Part shown: positions 1 to 12,635 of the stretch, piece by piece | How positions within the stretch are numbered: position 1 is the stretch's first letter | Layout: each line of letters begins with the position of its first letter | DNA from: Syngnathus acus | Lineage: Eukaryota > Chordata > Actinopteri > Syngnathiformes > Syngnathidae | Direction: 5' to 3' | Length of the DNA stretch: 64,000 bases | NCBI RefSeq assembly: GCF_901709675.1 | Contig: NC_051101.1 | Coordinates: 2,350,501 to 2,414,500 of the forward strand | Position numbers and translations under genes: made by a program | Notes under the pieces: generated by a model | The model's input: only the letters and a program-made list of their open reading frames with translations | What the model was told of the DNA's origin: nothing | The model's database searches: none

Positions 1-298
1 GCTCGTCACGGATGTCCTCCGGGGGCATAATGGCGAGACCACAAAAATATACAACCGCAAGAGGTGTCAAAGACACGTAGTTTGATTTGAAGTTCTAAGT
101 GTTCTAAAAATACATAAACGAGAAAATGGAAAACCTGTTGAGTAATAAGAATCCATCGACTGCATATTTGTAGAGTCAATGCAAATATTGATTGTTATTG
201 CTCATGTACCGAACAGCGCCTTCGCGCATGATTGCTCATTACTGGGCAATGCAAATGTTGAGGAGACAATTTAGTGGGGGCAAAACCACGTTCCTGAC
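1..298. other. left-edge sequence, probably pklr intron
   Basis: This lies 3' of the last pklr exon in the window and should be intron, since the next pyruvate kinase exon is not here. The first 40 bases read on the minus strand give a short open stretch starting M-P-P-E-D-I-R-D-E, which does not match pyruvate kinase and has no clear acceptor site before it. I assign it no function. Confidence 0.4.
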
Positions 299-2926
299 CT
301 GCGTGGCACAGATGACAGGCTTGCCAGTTGAGTTGCAGCGACCGATCATCATCTTCTGGGCGATGAAGACTTTCTCGGCGGGGATCTCTATGCCCAGGTC
401 GCCCCTGGCAACCATCACGCCGTCGCTTTCCGCTAAGATCTCCTCAATGCTGAAACGCAGGGGGAGGGGATTCATATTTGGGGATGAGAGCAAAATAGAA
501 GATTTGACCGTAGCGCCCTCTCTGACTCACGTGGCACGCATCCAAAACGAGCGCGCTGCAGATGAGACAGTTATGACAAATATAGCGTCGTAATTGCGCC
601 GAGTCAAATATTCATGAGACGCTCGAGAAAAATTGATCATCATAAATGGCTGGCGGCTAAGTGACGGTGGGCATCGGATCAGAATGCTAAACTGTGTCAA
701 GACACATTAAGTGGCGGCCGTTTGTCACTTCAAGTCACAGATTGTGAGAGAAAGCGCGAGCCGACAGATGCCGTCGCCTCCGTGACAGCTGGCAGGCAGC
801 CGTCAAACCGGCACGCTGTCGGCGACCACGACAAGAAGTAACTGCGGCCTTCCCCAATGCAGGCTGCCTTTCGGCTCTTTTTCTCAACGACATGGAACGG
901 ACGGATTCACGGTAGCGGCAATGTTCCTGCAATGAGGAGCACGTGATCGGCGGGTCTTATTTTTGGACTCACTTCTGGACCCCTTGGCGACTCTCCACCT
1001 TGCTGATCACCTTGATGTCTTTGCCGTGCGGGCCCAGGGCTCGCCTGACGTCGCGGACGTCCTGCGCCGAGCGGATAAAGCTGGCGAAGACCATGTCCAC
1101 ACCCTGCGCCACGCCGAACCTCAAGTCGGCCTCGTCTCGCTCGCTGACCGCCGGCATGTCGATCAGGTCGCAGCCGGGCAGGTTGACGCCTTTGCGGCTG
1201 CCCAGCACGCCGTCGGCTTCAACCACCGTGTCCACCCAGTCCGGACCTGCGCGCCGCCCGTACTTCAGAATCGAGGTTGCGGCTAATGCGAGAATCTTTT
1301 CGTACCCGTTTCCAGAACTTTCAGCCCAATGAGGCCGTCATCGATGTAGATCTTGCCGCCCCTCTTTAGGACCTGCGGTAGGCGGGGATAGTCCACCCAG
1401 ATGGTCTTGCCGTCTGTGGAGTCTTTGTCAGCCTGTGCCGTCACCACATGGACATGGCTGCCCTTTTCCAGCTTCACCTCCTCCTCCACTTTCTACACAA
1501 ACAAAAACACATCACTGCATGCTGGCTGAATGGGGATCAGGTCTCATGCTTGCCTTCCTGCTATTTGTTTGTTTATCATGCACTTTGATTTAAAAACAAA
1601 TCCCCCGTAGTGGCATTTTGTGTTGATTTAACTCTGCCCATAAGCGGCTCAAATGATGAATCATGATCACTGTCAGCGATGAGGTTAAAAGCCATCTGCT
1701 CCATTTAAAGTTGCTGTCAGATGGCAGGAAGCATCGTTAGCTGCCCAAATCCCGAGTGTGTTCAGAACACTTGCATACTTTCTCCTTGACGACGTAACTC
1801 AGAGGCCGGCGCGTGTGTCATGTGGAGCAGCCAGTAATCCAATCAAGACATGAAAAGGTTTCCAACGGCTTGCAGTCATTTAGCATGCAAAGTAGGCGAC
1901 GTGCAATGCAACTACAAAAGAACATGATAACATGGCCCAAAATAGCGCATACCACCACCTGTTGTTGTAGTGGTTGCCAAGATTCAATACCCCGAAAGAG
2001 GACTCGCCTGCTAAAAGGAATGCATGGTGGAAAATTTGACTTCTTAATCGCACTTCTACCACACTCTTAAGAATCAGTGAGGCTCATTTACATAATGACC
2101 AGGCCCATGACACGCTCAGCAAGGCTGGGTGAGGATCCACAGCCGCTTTCAAGCAACAGTCTGACGACACTGTCTGAACAACTTTGACTGAGAAATCACC
2201 CCAAACATTAAGGATGCATAACCCCTGCCATCGTATCAAAGCCAAAAGGTAAGCAGACCTGCATGGAGTTTTGTTGGAACCACAGATTAGCATTAGCTAA
2301 CGTGTTAGCCGTTGATAAGCGGCGCATCTCTGATTGCGCGGTTGTGTTCAGATTGAGGGGTAAATAGTCAGTGTCCCGTGTTGTGCGTTTACCCCGTTCA
2401 CCAATCCAGTACGTATCTCTGGTCCTTTGGTATCCAAGGCGATGGCCACGGGCCGATAATACAAGGTGTCCGACGTGATCGTGTCCACCGCCTCGCGGAT
2501 GTTCTTGATGGTTTCACTGTGATACTGAAAGACCACGTGGAGAACGTTGGCTTAGTGCAAACGTGACCGTGCGTGGACACTGCATGGAAACGCACCTCGT
2601 GGGAACCATGAGAGAAATTCAAACGTGCAATGTTCATCCCAGCTTTCACCATCTCCTGCAGTTTGGGAATGGATCTGGAGGCGGGGCCTGAGGAAGGAAG
2701 GAAAAAAGTTAATTTTCTTGACATTGCATTTTTCAAAGCGAGCGGCTGTGCGTTGCTGACCGATAGTGCAGATGATGCTGGTGTTGCGCGCCGTGATGGG
2801 CTCCTGGTCAATGTCCAGAAGACACAGATGCTCCAGGAAGGTGTCCGCCATGCTGGCGTCCAGCTGCTGGCGCTGGATGAAAGAGTCGGGCAGCGTCATG
2901 GACTCCGAGTAGCGTCTGATGCGAGC
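299..2926 (-). CDS. pklr: pyruvate kinase, liver/red-cell type, partial at both ends
   Basis: Pyruvate kinase transfers phosphate from phosphoenolpyruvate to ADP, the last step of glycolysis in the cytosol. Six exons are visible (transcription order): 2926-2761, 2687-2596, 2524-2393, 1492-1306, 1246-973, 449-299. They give about 334 in-phase codons with GT-AG borders. Seen motifs: [15 protein letters not shown] near the N-terminus, [11 protein letters not shown] and [10 protein letters not shown] (potassium and nucleotide site), VISKVE (the family's catalytic Lys and a metal-binding Glu), and [11 protein letters not shown] followed by MMIGRCN. The B domain ([14 protein letters not shown]) resembles PKLR more than PKM, which, with CLK2 linkage, supports pklr. 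The last exon ends PVICATQ; the following MLESM-type exon and the C-terminal domain are off the left edge. The first exon enters mid-codon, so an upstream leader exon exists but was not found. M at the start of MTLPDSF could serve as an internal start. Confidence 0.9.
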
Positions 2927-5900
2927 TGCCGACACACCAAACAGGCAAAAGGTAGACAGTCAGAGACGAGTTGACACAAAAAGGTCATCGAGCGCTGTTC
3001 CCGGTTTGAAAGTAAACAAGAGACTGTAGTTTTCAAACGGCAGCCAAGAAAGTTTTTCTTCTGCCTTGTTTGTTGGCATTGCAAAAGACAATCTGACCTG
3101 GTCAAACGGGATCAAAGCTAAAACACGAAATACTATGTAGGCCCAAATATGGCAACGTGTACATTTTTGCACTGGAGTGTCAGTCACGCTAACTGAATTG
3201 CATTACTGTATTCATCTCTTGCTTTAGGACATGCTAAACATGTTCATTAGTAGAATGTCAAGTGAATGTGGAAATCCTGATTAGCATTCGCGTTGGAGAG
3301 GCCATTTGTGGACTGCAGGCCACTTGGGGGCAGTAAGAGAAGCTGGAGATGCTCGGACCCTAACCTTACATCTTATCAGGTGCCATTTTCAGGGCCACAT
3401 TATTATTTTTTTAATTTTATTTAACTTTTAATTTCCTCAGGTTAGAACTTTCCCATTTGGCTGCAGACAAGCACAGTTAAAAAGTTTTTTTTTTTTAAAA
3501 AGCAAAAATCATCACAAATATAAATTGTAGAGGGTGTTGTATTTAACACAATACACTGACGGAATTATCATCATACACTCTTGAGCATTTTATGGCCCCA
3601 AATGTTTGTTTTGTTTAATTTCAAAAATAGTTCAAATGCTCCCATAAGCCATAGGTTGTCCGGCCGTCATGTTGACCATAAATGGAGCCCCCCGGCAGTT
3701 ATGAATGCAAGCCGTTCCAAATCAATATGGTGTTCTGACAGCGGCAGGGAGGTTGCGCGTGTTTGTGGCGAATGGAAGCCCCCCCGAGGCGGCTTGACAT
3801 TTAACGCATTTACATGTTTATGCTCAAAGGAAAGGAAACATTGCACTGCTACTTGCCACTCAAGCGCTAAAGTTTACATCTCGAGGGGTGATAAAACACA
3901 AGAAAGGTGACAAAATATCAGGAGGGCGGTTGCCATGATTTCATGGGAGCAAAATTGCTATTCTTACGAGGCTACAGGCAGAATACCATCAGCGTATTTG
4001 CAAAAAAATTAAATGAGCAAAGTTTGACTTTGAAAAGTACACATTTCTAAAAATTGATGGAAATAAAGTTGCAAGTTGAAACAAATTTGAGGAGAAAACA
4101 TTTGTCATTTGATGTGTGTGGGGGGAAGACATTGTTTTTGGGATCTGCTCAATGCTCCACATACTACATTGCCGTTTGTCAATGAGGTCAGCGGAAAATA
4201 AGACGTGTCATCTGCAAGATGTCTAATCAGCATCTCAGAGACACTACTCACCAAAATGGATCCACCCGACAGCGAGGTCATGAAGTTCACACTGACGGCA
4301 TTCAAGGGGAAAGGTTAACAACCTTCACGTTGCTGTACACTGCTCTCCGTTGTGGGTTACACATTCACCATTTTGATTGGATTTACTTTGGTAGCAATTC
4401 CACCGTTGGCCACTAGAAGGCAGCACGCTATTTTGTTGGAGACAATTTGAAAAATAAAGAACAAAATACTGTACTTAGACAGCACAGCCGAGATTTTGCT
4501 GCAAGTTATTGAATGTTAAAACCTTGTCAATCCTGCTTTTTACGCCTACGGAACACGTCATTGATTCATCAACAGATTTTTGAACAACTGTTGACCATTT
4601 GTCAAAGTTCTGGCTGATGAACAGAGTTCTCAAAAAATGGGCTGAATGACTGCTTGCGTTTTGAAAATGTGTAAATTTATGGCCAGGTGGCAGCATCATA
4701 GCAAAATAACACTCAAATTGTATTTGTCTTCGCTCATGCGGACAAGCGCTTTTCAAAAATAGACAGATTGACGAGCTCTTCATGAAGGGCTGAGAATCGA
4801 GCGGCGGGGCCTCGACAATCATTTGATAGGTTTTCACACTCAGTCAACTGGCACCTCGACCGAGTACAATGAGACAAAAGTGGAGGTGAGTGGGCTCAAC
4901 CTTGTCCACCCTTTCCCTCCATCTTGTCTTTTTCCCGTGACACACACAGATACACACACAAACCCCTGTTTATGGAAGTCATCTATGCCCTCCTTTGGGG
5001 GGGGGAAGTGACGTCACAAACACAGCAAGTCACATCTTCAAACAATGGAGCAACACATCTAGACAGACAATATCCCAACACCTGCATATATTGTTCATCT
5101 GCAGAAAAAAAAAAAAGAAAAAAAAAAAAAGACTCCTATCTACCAACTCATTCTGGTAGTGAGAATTGAGACAATGCAAATACACAAGAGCCACTCTTGA
5201 CTGAATTATACTGTCCCGTGGTGGTCACAACAGAAGGAGCAGCGCAATGAATAAGACTGCAGTATGAAATTATCAGGCAAAACTTGTTTAATTCTTTAAT
5301 TGTGTTGCTCCATATTTTATGAAGTAAAATATTACAGAGTGCTATTAAGAAAAATCAGGTGAAAGGGAATAATGTCAATTGCATTCATTTCAAATACGTG
5401 CCAGTGTTTTGATCCCAAGGTACTGCTATATTCAAATAAGAAAAAGACAGTAACCAACATTGGGTTCCAAACCAGGCTCACATCTTAACACACGAAAAAT
5501 GCCTTGATTGGAGGAAAAAAAGAAACTTACTCACCCATTTTAACACCACTGAGCTCCTCTCGTTGCTTCAGTCGATTTTTTAAATGTGTAATATGTGCAA
5601 CTATTTAGGCTGGCTTCTGAATGTCTCCTTTGTCTTAACTGCTCACTCAGCTGACAGACTTGTCAAAATCAAAGTCAAGTGTCTACTAGCCACACCTCTA
5701 CCTGCTTCTCTCAACCCTTTCAACTCACACCACGCACACACACACGCTCAAGTCAAGATAGTGTGTCAAGATCATAAAAACGTAAGGGGAAAAAAAAATT
5801 GTCCAACTCATGACTTACAGTGTGCTCAATTCAGTGGGACCTTTGCCAATGTTGGCCCTGCTCCAGCATTACGCAACTCACACAAAACCTGAAACACACA

Positions 5901-6529
5901 CACATGCGTGCTCTCTTGCAAGCTCAATCATACCCGGCGAGCGCGTCTGCCGCTTTTACGACTTTTAGACTTTGACAAGTCGCTTGACATAATTGCAACT
6001 TGGGTGGCGACTTGGCTAGCGAAAGCAGGAGGGCGTCAATCTTTAGCTCGAACGCAAATAGACCTTTGCCCTTTCGCTGTCACACAAACACAATTCGGCA
6101 GTGCCCAAAGCTTGTGTCTTCATCACAAAATCATCAAGCAGAGTGATGACAGATTAAATACATGCACTTTGGAATCCAGCAGTCTTTCCAAAAAGCTGGA
6201 CAAGGTAGCTACCATTTTCCTAGTTGCGCCGCAGCTCATGAGAACTCAAAGGTGATCGAGAACTTGCACAAGCAAGAAAGTGGTGAGGCCGCGACGCTGG
6301 CAAGCGACCGGCAAGCCATCGAGGCGGAAGATGAGAGGAAAGTAGTAAAATGTGATAGGAAGGGAAGCACCAACCTGCAGGACGAAGCTGGCCGCAGGCC
6401 GTGAATGCAAGCGCACAAGCGGTGCCGGCAGGAAAGGAACAAAGGGCTGGCTCAGCTTGAGCGCCACCTTCAGTACAACTCTGGCAGACATTTGCTCGTC
6501 ATGACAACCGCAGAGAACAGAAAGTGCAC
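2927..6529. other. pklr upstream region, no recognised gene
   Basis: This AT-rich stretch lies between the first recognised pklr exon and the cyp11c1 poly(A) signal. It should hold the pklr leader exon or exons and promoter, but I could not identify them. No reading frame here resembles a known protein. It contains an interrupted poly(A) run at 5105-5130 and short CA-rich stretches. Confidence 0.5.
5105..5130 (+). repeat. interrupted poly(A) tract
   Basis: Twelve A, one G, then thirteen A. It may be the tail of an old retroposon, but no body or target duplication was recognised beside it. Confidence 0.7.
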
Positions 6530-6535
6530 TTTATT
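6530..6535 (-). other. candidate poly(A) signal of cyp11c1
   Basis: AATAAA on the minus strand, about 225 nt past the cyp11c1 stop codon. If it is used, the 3' UTR includes the long GT/AC microsatellite at 6585-6750. Confidence 0.5.
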
Positions 6536-6582
6536 TGGAGTTGAGTTAATCTTTGAATACAAAGTGGAGGGGAGCAACGCTT

Positions 6583-6584
<2 letters not shown>

Positions 6585-6655
<71 letters not shown>

Positions 6656-6750
6656 GTGTGTGTGTGTGTGTGCGTGCATGCATGCGTGTGTGAGCACGCG
6701 CACGTGCGTGCGTCCGTGCATGCATGCGTGTGTGTGTGAGCGCGCGCACG
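6585..6750. repeat. GT/AC microsatellite with GCAT-rich tail
   Basis: A near-pure GT run from about 6585 to 6672 is followed by imperfect alternating GT, GC and AT steps to about 6750. Alternating purine-pyrimidine DNA of this length is prone to Z-form and length variation. It lies just after the cyp11c1 stop codon, in the probable 3' UTR, read as AC on the mRNA. Confidence 0.95.
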
Positions 6751-6758
6751 TGCGTGCA

Positions 6759-9220
6759 TCAGAGCATCCTGAAGGTGATCCTGGGCGGCAACTCGGGCTG
6801 CAGGATGAGCGTCAACTTGGTGTCAATGTCTTGAGATGAGGACACACTGAGGTGGAAGTTGAGCAGGATCTAAAAACACAAAAGCAAAAGGCGGACTCAA
6901 GAAATTTGCTTGCTCTTGTGCAGCCGAGCTTTGACAGTGACCGGTTTCGTTTTCGGCCGCTTGTTTTGTCTTCGTCGGCACCATTCAACTAGTTGGAAGT
7001 CGAAGACAAGATTTTCCCGCATGATCTCAGATAGGCAAAAAAAGGCGCGGCAGCTGGCCGGTAGCACTCACGTGCATGAGCAAAAGGCGAATCTCATTCT
7101 CAGCGATCCTGCGGCCGACGCACTGCCTGGAGCCGAAGCCGAACGCCAGCGAGCGGAAGGCGCCGCCGCCATCGGTCCTCTCCTGGCGCATGCGGGCCCA
7201 CCGAGCCGGGTCGAAGGTCAGAGGGTCGTCGAAGACCTCCGCGCTCCTCCCCATGGGGTAAAGGCACGCCTGGACCAAGGTCTGAGGATGCACGAGACTC
7301 CATTGGAGCCAATCTTTTTTGTGTGCTTTTGCGATAGCTTGACGCGAGTGACTCACCCCGGCAGGGATGTGGTAATTCTGAAGAACCAGATCTCGGACCG
7401 GGTAGCGCTGCACCGTGATGCCGACTGGATACAGCCTGTGGGGAATCAAAGTCTGACCTCAAGTCGGACAATTCGCACGATTGAAAAGGTACCTGAGAAT
7501 CTCCTTGACGGTGCCTTTTAGTAGCGGCGCCCCCTCCAGGGCTTTGTGAGGGTCCCCGCCTGCCTGGCCCACCGCCTCGTTCACCTGCCGCCTGACGCTC
7601 TCCTGCACGGCGGGGTTCCGAGCCAGCTCGAACAGAGCAAACTGCAGCGGCACGGCCGTCTGAACACAAAGGCGCAATCAACATGTGCCGTGACGCGACA
7701 CTGAGGACGCGTTGGCGCACCGTGTCCACCGCGCCCGCCATCAGTTCCGTCATGTTGGCTTTGATAGTCTCGCGGGGCAGTTGTCCTTTCTCCAGCAGCT
7801 GGCCCAGAACGCCGGGGATCTCGCCCGCTTCGGGTCCGGAAGACAAGCGCTGGAAGCCCCTCTTCATCCTGGCCTCGGCTGCACGTGCAAGTACAAAAGT
7901 AAAGCCATTGGTTTTGACGGCGACAGTGAAGGCCCTCACACAACCAAGAACAGGAAACATCCGACGCTACCGTGGGTGAAGATGTGGTCCCACGCCGTCG
8001 CGTGCTGGGTCCACAAGGAGGCGCCGATGCGCTCCAGCAGCGCGGAGGGCAGGTAGAGGAGCGGCACGGTGGTGGCCAGCATTCTTTCCACCGCCCAGAT
8101 AAATTTCTGAGACTCTATGGAGGGCTTGGACGAGAAGAGGCCGATGCGCTCCCCGTACAGAACGTAGCAGCTGGCTGCACGCACGGACAGGGAGAGCCGC
8201 AAACAAATGAGCGACATCCTCGCAGACTTTCAGCAGTTTACAAAATGACAATTCGGACTGTAGTATTGAGCGAGTCTTTTGACCATGGCCTTCTGAACCT
8301 GCCATGTTTGCAACTTGTGCTCAGGCCTTTGCATTGTGGGATTTCTTCACGTGATATTTCCTTGACTCGAGTCCTTTAGCGCACATCATCTATCCGACAT
8401 GCTGTCAGCACCTCAATGGATGGACGATCTATTCCTGAAGCAGCTTAACACCCGGTAGAGACCGTTTTCCACAAGCAGGTCGCGATGACTAAGTCAAGAA
8501 GGACGCCTTCTCCTTCGGATGCATACATACGAAGGAGTCAAGCCAGCTAGCACACTTGGAAAGGTGCGACATCGCCTAGCTTCTATTTTTAAGCAGGTGT
8601 GACCTGGCACGCGTCACTCCATGCACAAAGTATTTATGGTGCATTGCTTTTCCCACATTTTGCCTGCAGCCAAACAAAATGGAGACAAAGTGAAGCACTC
8701 TGTTTTGCATTTGTAGTCTGTTTTGCAGAAGCTGGAGGCGAGACGGCGGCGAGATGGAGTCTGACCTTCCAGCGCAAAGGCAAAGAGGTCTGGACTGGGG
8801 TTGAAGGTCAGGCTGCTTTTGTCGTGCTTTCCACCCTCCGGCCGGCTCTCGATCATCCGGCCCTCGATCATCCGGCAGAAGTCCCTCGCCACCTCGTCCA
8901 TGTAGGGGACCAACCGCTTGACGGCGGCGCTCAGCATCACCTCCTTGTTGAGGAGCAGACGGTCGGCGCGCCACTCGCCACCGTTCCTGCCGACAAAGAG
9001 GACGGCCGATGAGCCCGCCGCCACGTGTTTTTATTTGGGCGCGCGTGCGTGATGCCGACTTGAGGAAGACTCCTTTCTCGTGGCCGCGGATCTCCCGGTG
9101 CATGGCCCACGGCTGCAGGACCATCCGTCGCGGGTTCGGGCCTTCGTAGCGGAACAGCTCGGCAATGTCGCACGGCAACATGATGTTCACACTGCTTTGA
9201 AGGCCCAGGTGCTCCCTTGA

Positions 9221-9251
<31 letters not shown>

Positions 9252-9623
9252 CACACAATCAACGCCTGACAGGAACAAGAAAGTTGGCAAGGCCATCAAG
9301 CTCAGGCCCAGGCGTACGAGATGATAACGCACAAGTGAGCGGTACCTGTAGATGGGTCCGAGCGCCCTGAAGGAGCTCTCCATGTGCTTGTGGAGCAGCC
9401 TGAAGCGACCTTCCCTCCAGAAGGTGATCAGGTTGAGCCATCTGTTGGCGCCCGTGTGCGGGATCTCCTCAAAGCTCCTCACGCCGCCGCCGTTACTCGT
9501 CCGGAAGGCTTCTTTCTCGCCCGCCGTCTGACCAAGTGTCCTGGAGGCCGTGGGACCGCTGAGCCGGAGCAAGACGCGCGTTCTAAGCGTGGGGGACATG
9601 CTCCTCAAAGGCGCCAGCAACAT
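6759..9623 (-). CDS. cyp11c1: steroid 11-beta-hydroxylase (CYP11 family), mitochondrial
   Basis: This mitochondrial P450 hydroxylates steroids at C11, giving cortisol and, in fish, precursors of 11-ketotestosterone; electrons come from adrenodoxin. Exons: 9623-9346, 9215-9060, 8986-8766, 8174-7971, 7878-7721, 7659-7493, 7435-7357, 7281-7072, 6869-6759. Phases close into 527 aa. The Met at 9623 is the first in frame after a TAA just upstream, and the Arg-rich start suits a mitochondrial presequence. Seen: GHEKGVFL, the I-helix AGAVDT (about 334-339), ExxR in KEILR, and the haem loop [11 protein letters not shown] with Cys475. [13 protein letters not shown] and GHEKGVFL fit CYP11B/11C rather than CYP11A. 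A 15-bp in-frame duplication at 8845-8874 gives [10 protein letters not shown]. The intron after 9060 has a weaker donor (GTCGGC). Family assignment is strong; substrate choice is inferred. Confidence 0.93.
9222..9252. repeat. short CA microsatellite
   Basis: CA repeat in cyp11c1 intron 1, ending a few bases from the acceptor at 9215. On the mRNA strand it reads GT and replaces the usual polypyrimidine tract. Confidence 0.85.
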
Positions 9624-10961
9624 GTGCGGTCCGGTTTATTGCAGACTCCGAGAAGCCTTGGAAGCGCTGGTCCTGATAGCAGCCGATGATTTATGGATGC
9701 GAAGGGGGACGGTTCAAGAGAAGGACAACAAAACACGACAGCGCTGTTCGGAAAAGATCTTAGTGAGGACGTACAGCTGGACAAATAAGGCGTCAATAAA
9801 ACATTTGTTTCATTTTAATTCGGTCCCTTGAATTAAAATGTTAAAAAATCCAAACTTTAAACACCAAAAGGAAGAATTAAGTGTAAACCCTCCCAAAAGG
9901 TTGTCAAGATGATCAAACTTTTGTGATTGATTTAGGATTATGTGAGGGAATTTGGGCCAGGTTATACATTTGGATTAAAAAAAAAAAATCTGATCTGACT
10001 GTACATATTGCACACATGATGAAAAAACATCACGATGCGTGCCACAATAGCTGCAGCACCTTCAAGGAGGTTTCAGCAATGTGGTCGCCATGACAACCAG
10101 CCTGCTGAGGCACAGGATGTCTTCAAGTAGCTCAATATTTACCAGTTGGGGGGCGGAAATCAAAATCAATGAAAATGCTTTGAATGGTTTCAACCTTTTA
10201 GGTGGATTTGTAGAAATATTTGAAAATAATATTTGTACATAAAAAGGGACTTTTTTTCAAATACTGAAAGGTTATATCATTTCAGCGTGTTTGGGAATAA
10301 TGCTTGCGCTTCGAAAGCCAATCAGGCACACTGGGCATTCTTTTTTACAAGACCCCGGCATTCCTCACCAAAGGTAGAGTACAATTTAGAGCAGCCAAAA
10401 GCTGGTATAAATTGTGGCGCAGGTGGCATAAGATGATTTGGATTTTGAAAACGCAGGCAGACAGGATGGCCACACCAACTTTCCTGCATCTACATGCAAA
10501 GACGAAGTAGCACTCTCTCAGGCCTTGCGTCTGTCTAAGAAAAACACTGCACCCAAAGAAAACTCCACCCATGAACACCATTAGATAGCACTGTGCTAGA
10601 CTTGCAGTGGGATATATCCTCAATCATAAAAAATAAATACCTGCTGAATCATGTCATTTTATTCTAGTATATTAAATACAATTGGATCGTTTACAAATCA
10701 AGCAAATTGATGACATAGTTTATTCTCAAATCAGTTTAAAACGAATAACGTACAAGATACAATAAACAAATGGGATTACCTGTTTTGACTGATTGTCTGG
10801 GATATCACAAAGTTCTAGTGCCTTTGAGGGAGATGCGTAGCGTCCATTTGACTCAAATAGCAAATACAATCCCTTGCCCTATAAAGACACCACCGTATTA
10901 TTGAACAATAGAACAGTGCTTGCGATGAGAGTGCAACTGCACTCAAGAGTTTGTGCGTCCA
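9624..10961. other. cyp11c1 5' flank, no gene seen
   Basis: This should hold the cyp11c1 5' UTR and promoter. On the minus strand the base run TTGATTTATTGACGCC-like text near 9790 is AT-rich, but I cannot name a specific control site. No recognisable reading frame. Confidence 0.4.
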
Positions 10962-12635
10962 TCACATGACTTGACAAGACCTTCTCCTCTGTGGGGCGGC
11001 GGTGGCGGGTTTGCCCCCCATCAGCGGGCCCAAGCGGAGGCCTTGGAAGGCGCCGAGCAGGTTGAAGCTGTCATCCTTGGTCTTGCTGTCGGGACGCACC
11101 AGCTTGGATAGCTCGCGGGGGAGTGACACTTTGCCGCCAACGCGTTTCAGGTGGCCAGCGTCCTTGGAGTCCTTATCGACACAGAACACAAAAACATTGG
11201 GGTCTCGAACAAACAACATTGGATCTTTTTCGCATCTCGCTGTGGCTAATGGCTATCTTTCACAAATCAAACAAACAGACATCCAATACAAGCTCTTCAT
11301 CCTTTTCAAAAATATATTCATGACCTATTCATGAGCTGCTGCTTTGGAGCTTCAAAATCGGAGATCTATATTGCCGGACGAGAAGAAAAAATACTGTCAA
11401 TTTGATTCTCTTTTTGTGCCTACAGTTACAATGTTCTCCATGTAAAAAGAATATTTTTTAAGTCGTATCCAGTCATGAAATGTCATCAGATCTTGACGCA
11501 GGTTTACGCTCCATTTTTTCCATTTTCCACTTTAAGCCTTTAGAATGATGAGAAGCGAGATGATTTCTTAATCCGTAAAATTGCATTTAAAACTCTGTGC
11601 GCCACTTTGACGCTTGTGACGAGCATATATACCAAAATAAGAAATAGGCCAACACAAACAGTTGACAAGTAAAAATAAGTCCAAGATGAAGTCATGAATA
11701 TGTTTGATTAAATATTCTAAATGTCAGCTTGTGTGAAAATTAAAGTTGCTGTTTTTTTTTTGCCTCTGTCTCCAGAGTGCGACAGAAACGCACCTCTGAC
11801 AGTTGATATTTTCTCCGGAAGTGAGCTCTCATGGATGCTCTCTGGGCATTCTTGTGAGCGTTTGTGGCCTCACGCAGCTTTCTGCATGTCAACAAACAAA
11901 GAAACATCAATAAACATAAAGCTGGATGCAGCTAAGTTTCATTCGTCATAACATAAAAGTCACACAAACTCCATAACTCGGTGACAAGTTCTGAAGTCCC
12001 TGTCAAGTGAAAATAAAAATGTATTATATAGTTAATGCGTCAGATGAATTTGGAGCCCGCCGCCCCACCCTCAAAAAAAGGTCAAGTATATAAAGTGAGG
12101 CTCCAAAAATTTGACAAGAGCCCTGCCGTCAGTCAGTGTAAGCTGCGGGCAGAATATGACCTGCTGCCGTGTTTAAAATTCAGCTATATGTGGCACAAAA
12201 CTAAGTCGGGTGCTGACTTATGGACAATGCCACAAGCTAGCACGCTGCCTTGTTAAGCACGTGGACCCGCGTCCGCGTCGTCCGGTGGCGTGCGGGTCCA
12301 CATCAAAGAGGAGTCGAGGCCTTTTCTTTCTCTTTCCACAAAGTTGTTGCAGTCAGCAAAGTTTGACTTCCATGACGATAACTCAATTGCTGCATTTGCA
12401 CTTGCCTCTCTTTGTCCAAGTCAGCCTGGTAGGCACGGGCCACCCACGGATATTTGGCATCGGCGGCTGGCCGAGGAGGGGCCTTTCCCGACCGGCCGCA
12501 GCCTCTTCCTCCTCGATCTCTGCGCTTCCTGCTTTTGGTGCACAATTTCCGGCTGCTCACAGCACTCATGCAGCCGCTGAGCCTCCTGATGGGCGCCCGC
12601 AGAGATTTCTTCACTCTTGCCACGGACTCCATCAT
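10962..12635 (-). CDS. candidate small basic protein with CaaX-like C-terminus, not recognised
   Basis: Two open exons join in phase: 12635-12402 (78 codons, starting with two Met) and 11171-10962 (70 codons with TGA), giving about 147 aa. Upstream, a strong donor (CACCG|GTAAGACC at 13082 on the minus strand) could end a non-coding exon spliced to the acceptor TTTGTAG just before the first ATG. The first exon is rich in Arg and Lys; the second carries GGKVSLPREL and ends RRRSCQVM, where CQVM fits a CaaX prenylation box behind a basic run, as in membrane-anchored proteins. The first-exon donor (GCAA|GTGCAA) and the second acceptor (GATAAG) are only moderate. The first exon is open in a second frame too. 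I recognise no family. It could be a lineage-specific gene, the end of a diverged known gene, or chance. Confidence 0.35.

Noticed and set aside
1-40. Short minus-strand frame M-P-P-E-D-I-R-D-E at the left edge
   Set aside because: It does not match the next pyruvate kinase exon and is cut by the window; too short to call.
6405-6839. Long plus-strand open frame rich in Cys and Val
   Set aside because: It is translation of the GT microsatellite; the minus-strand frames there are the matching His-Thr runs.
7100-7960. 286-codon minus-strand frame across several cyp11c1 exons
   Set aside because: It runs through introns in the wrong frame for most exons; the spliced P450 reading explains the sequence.
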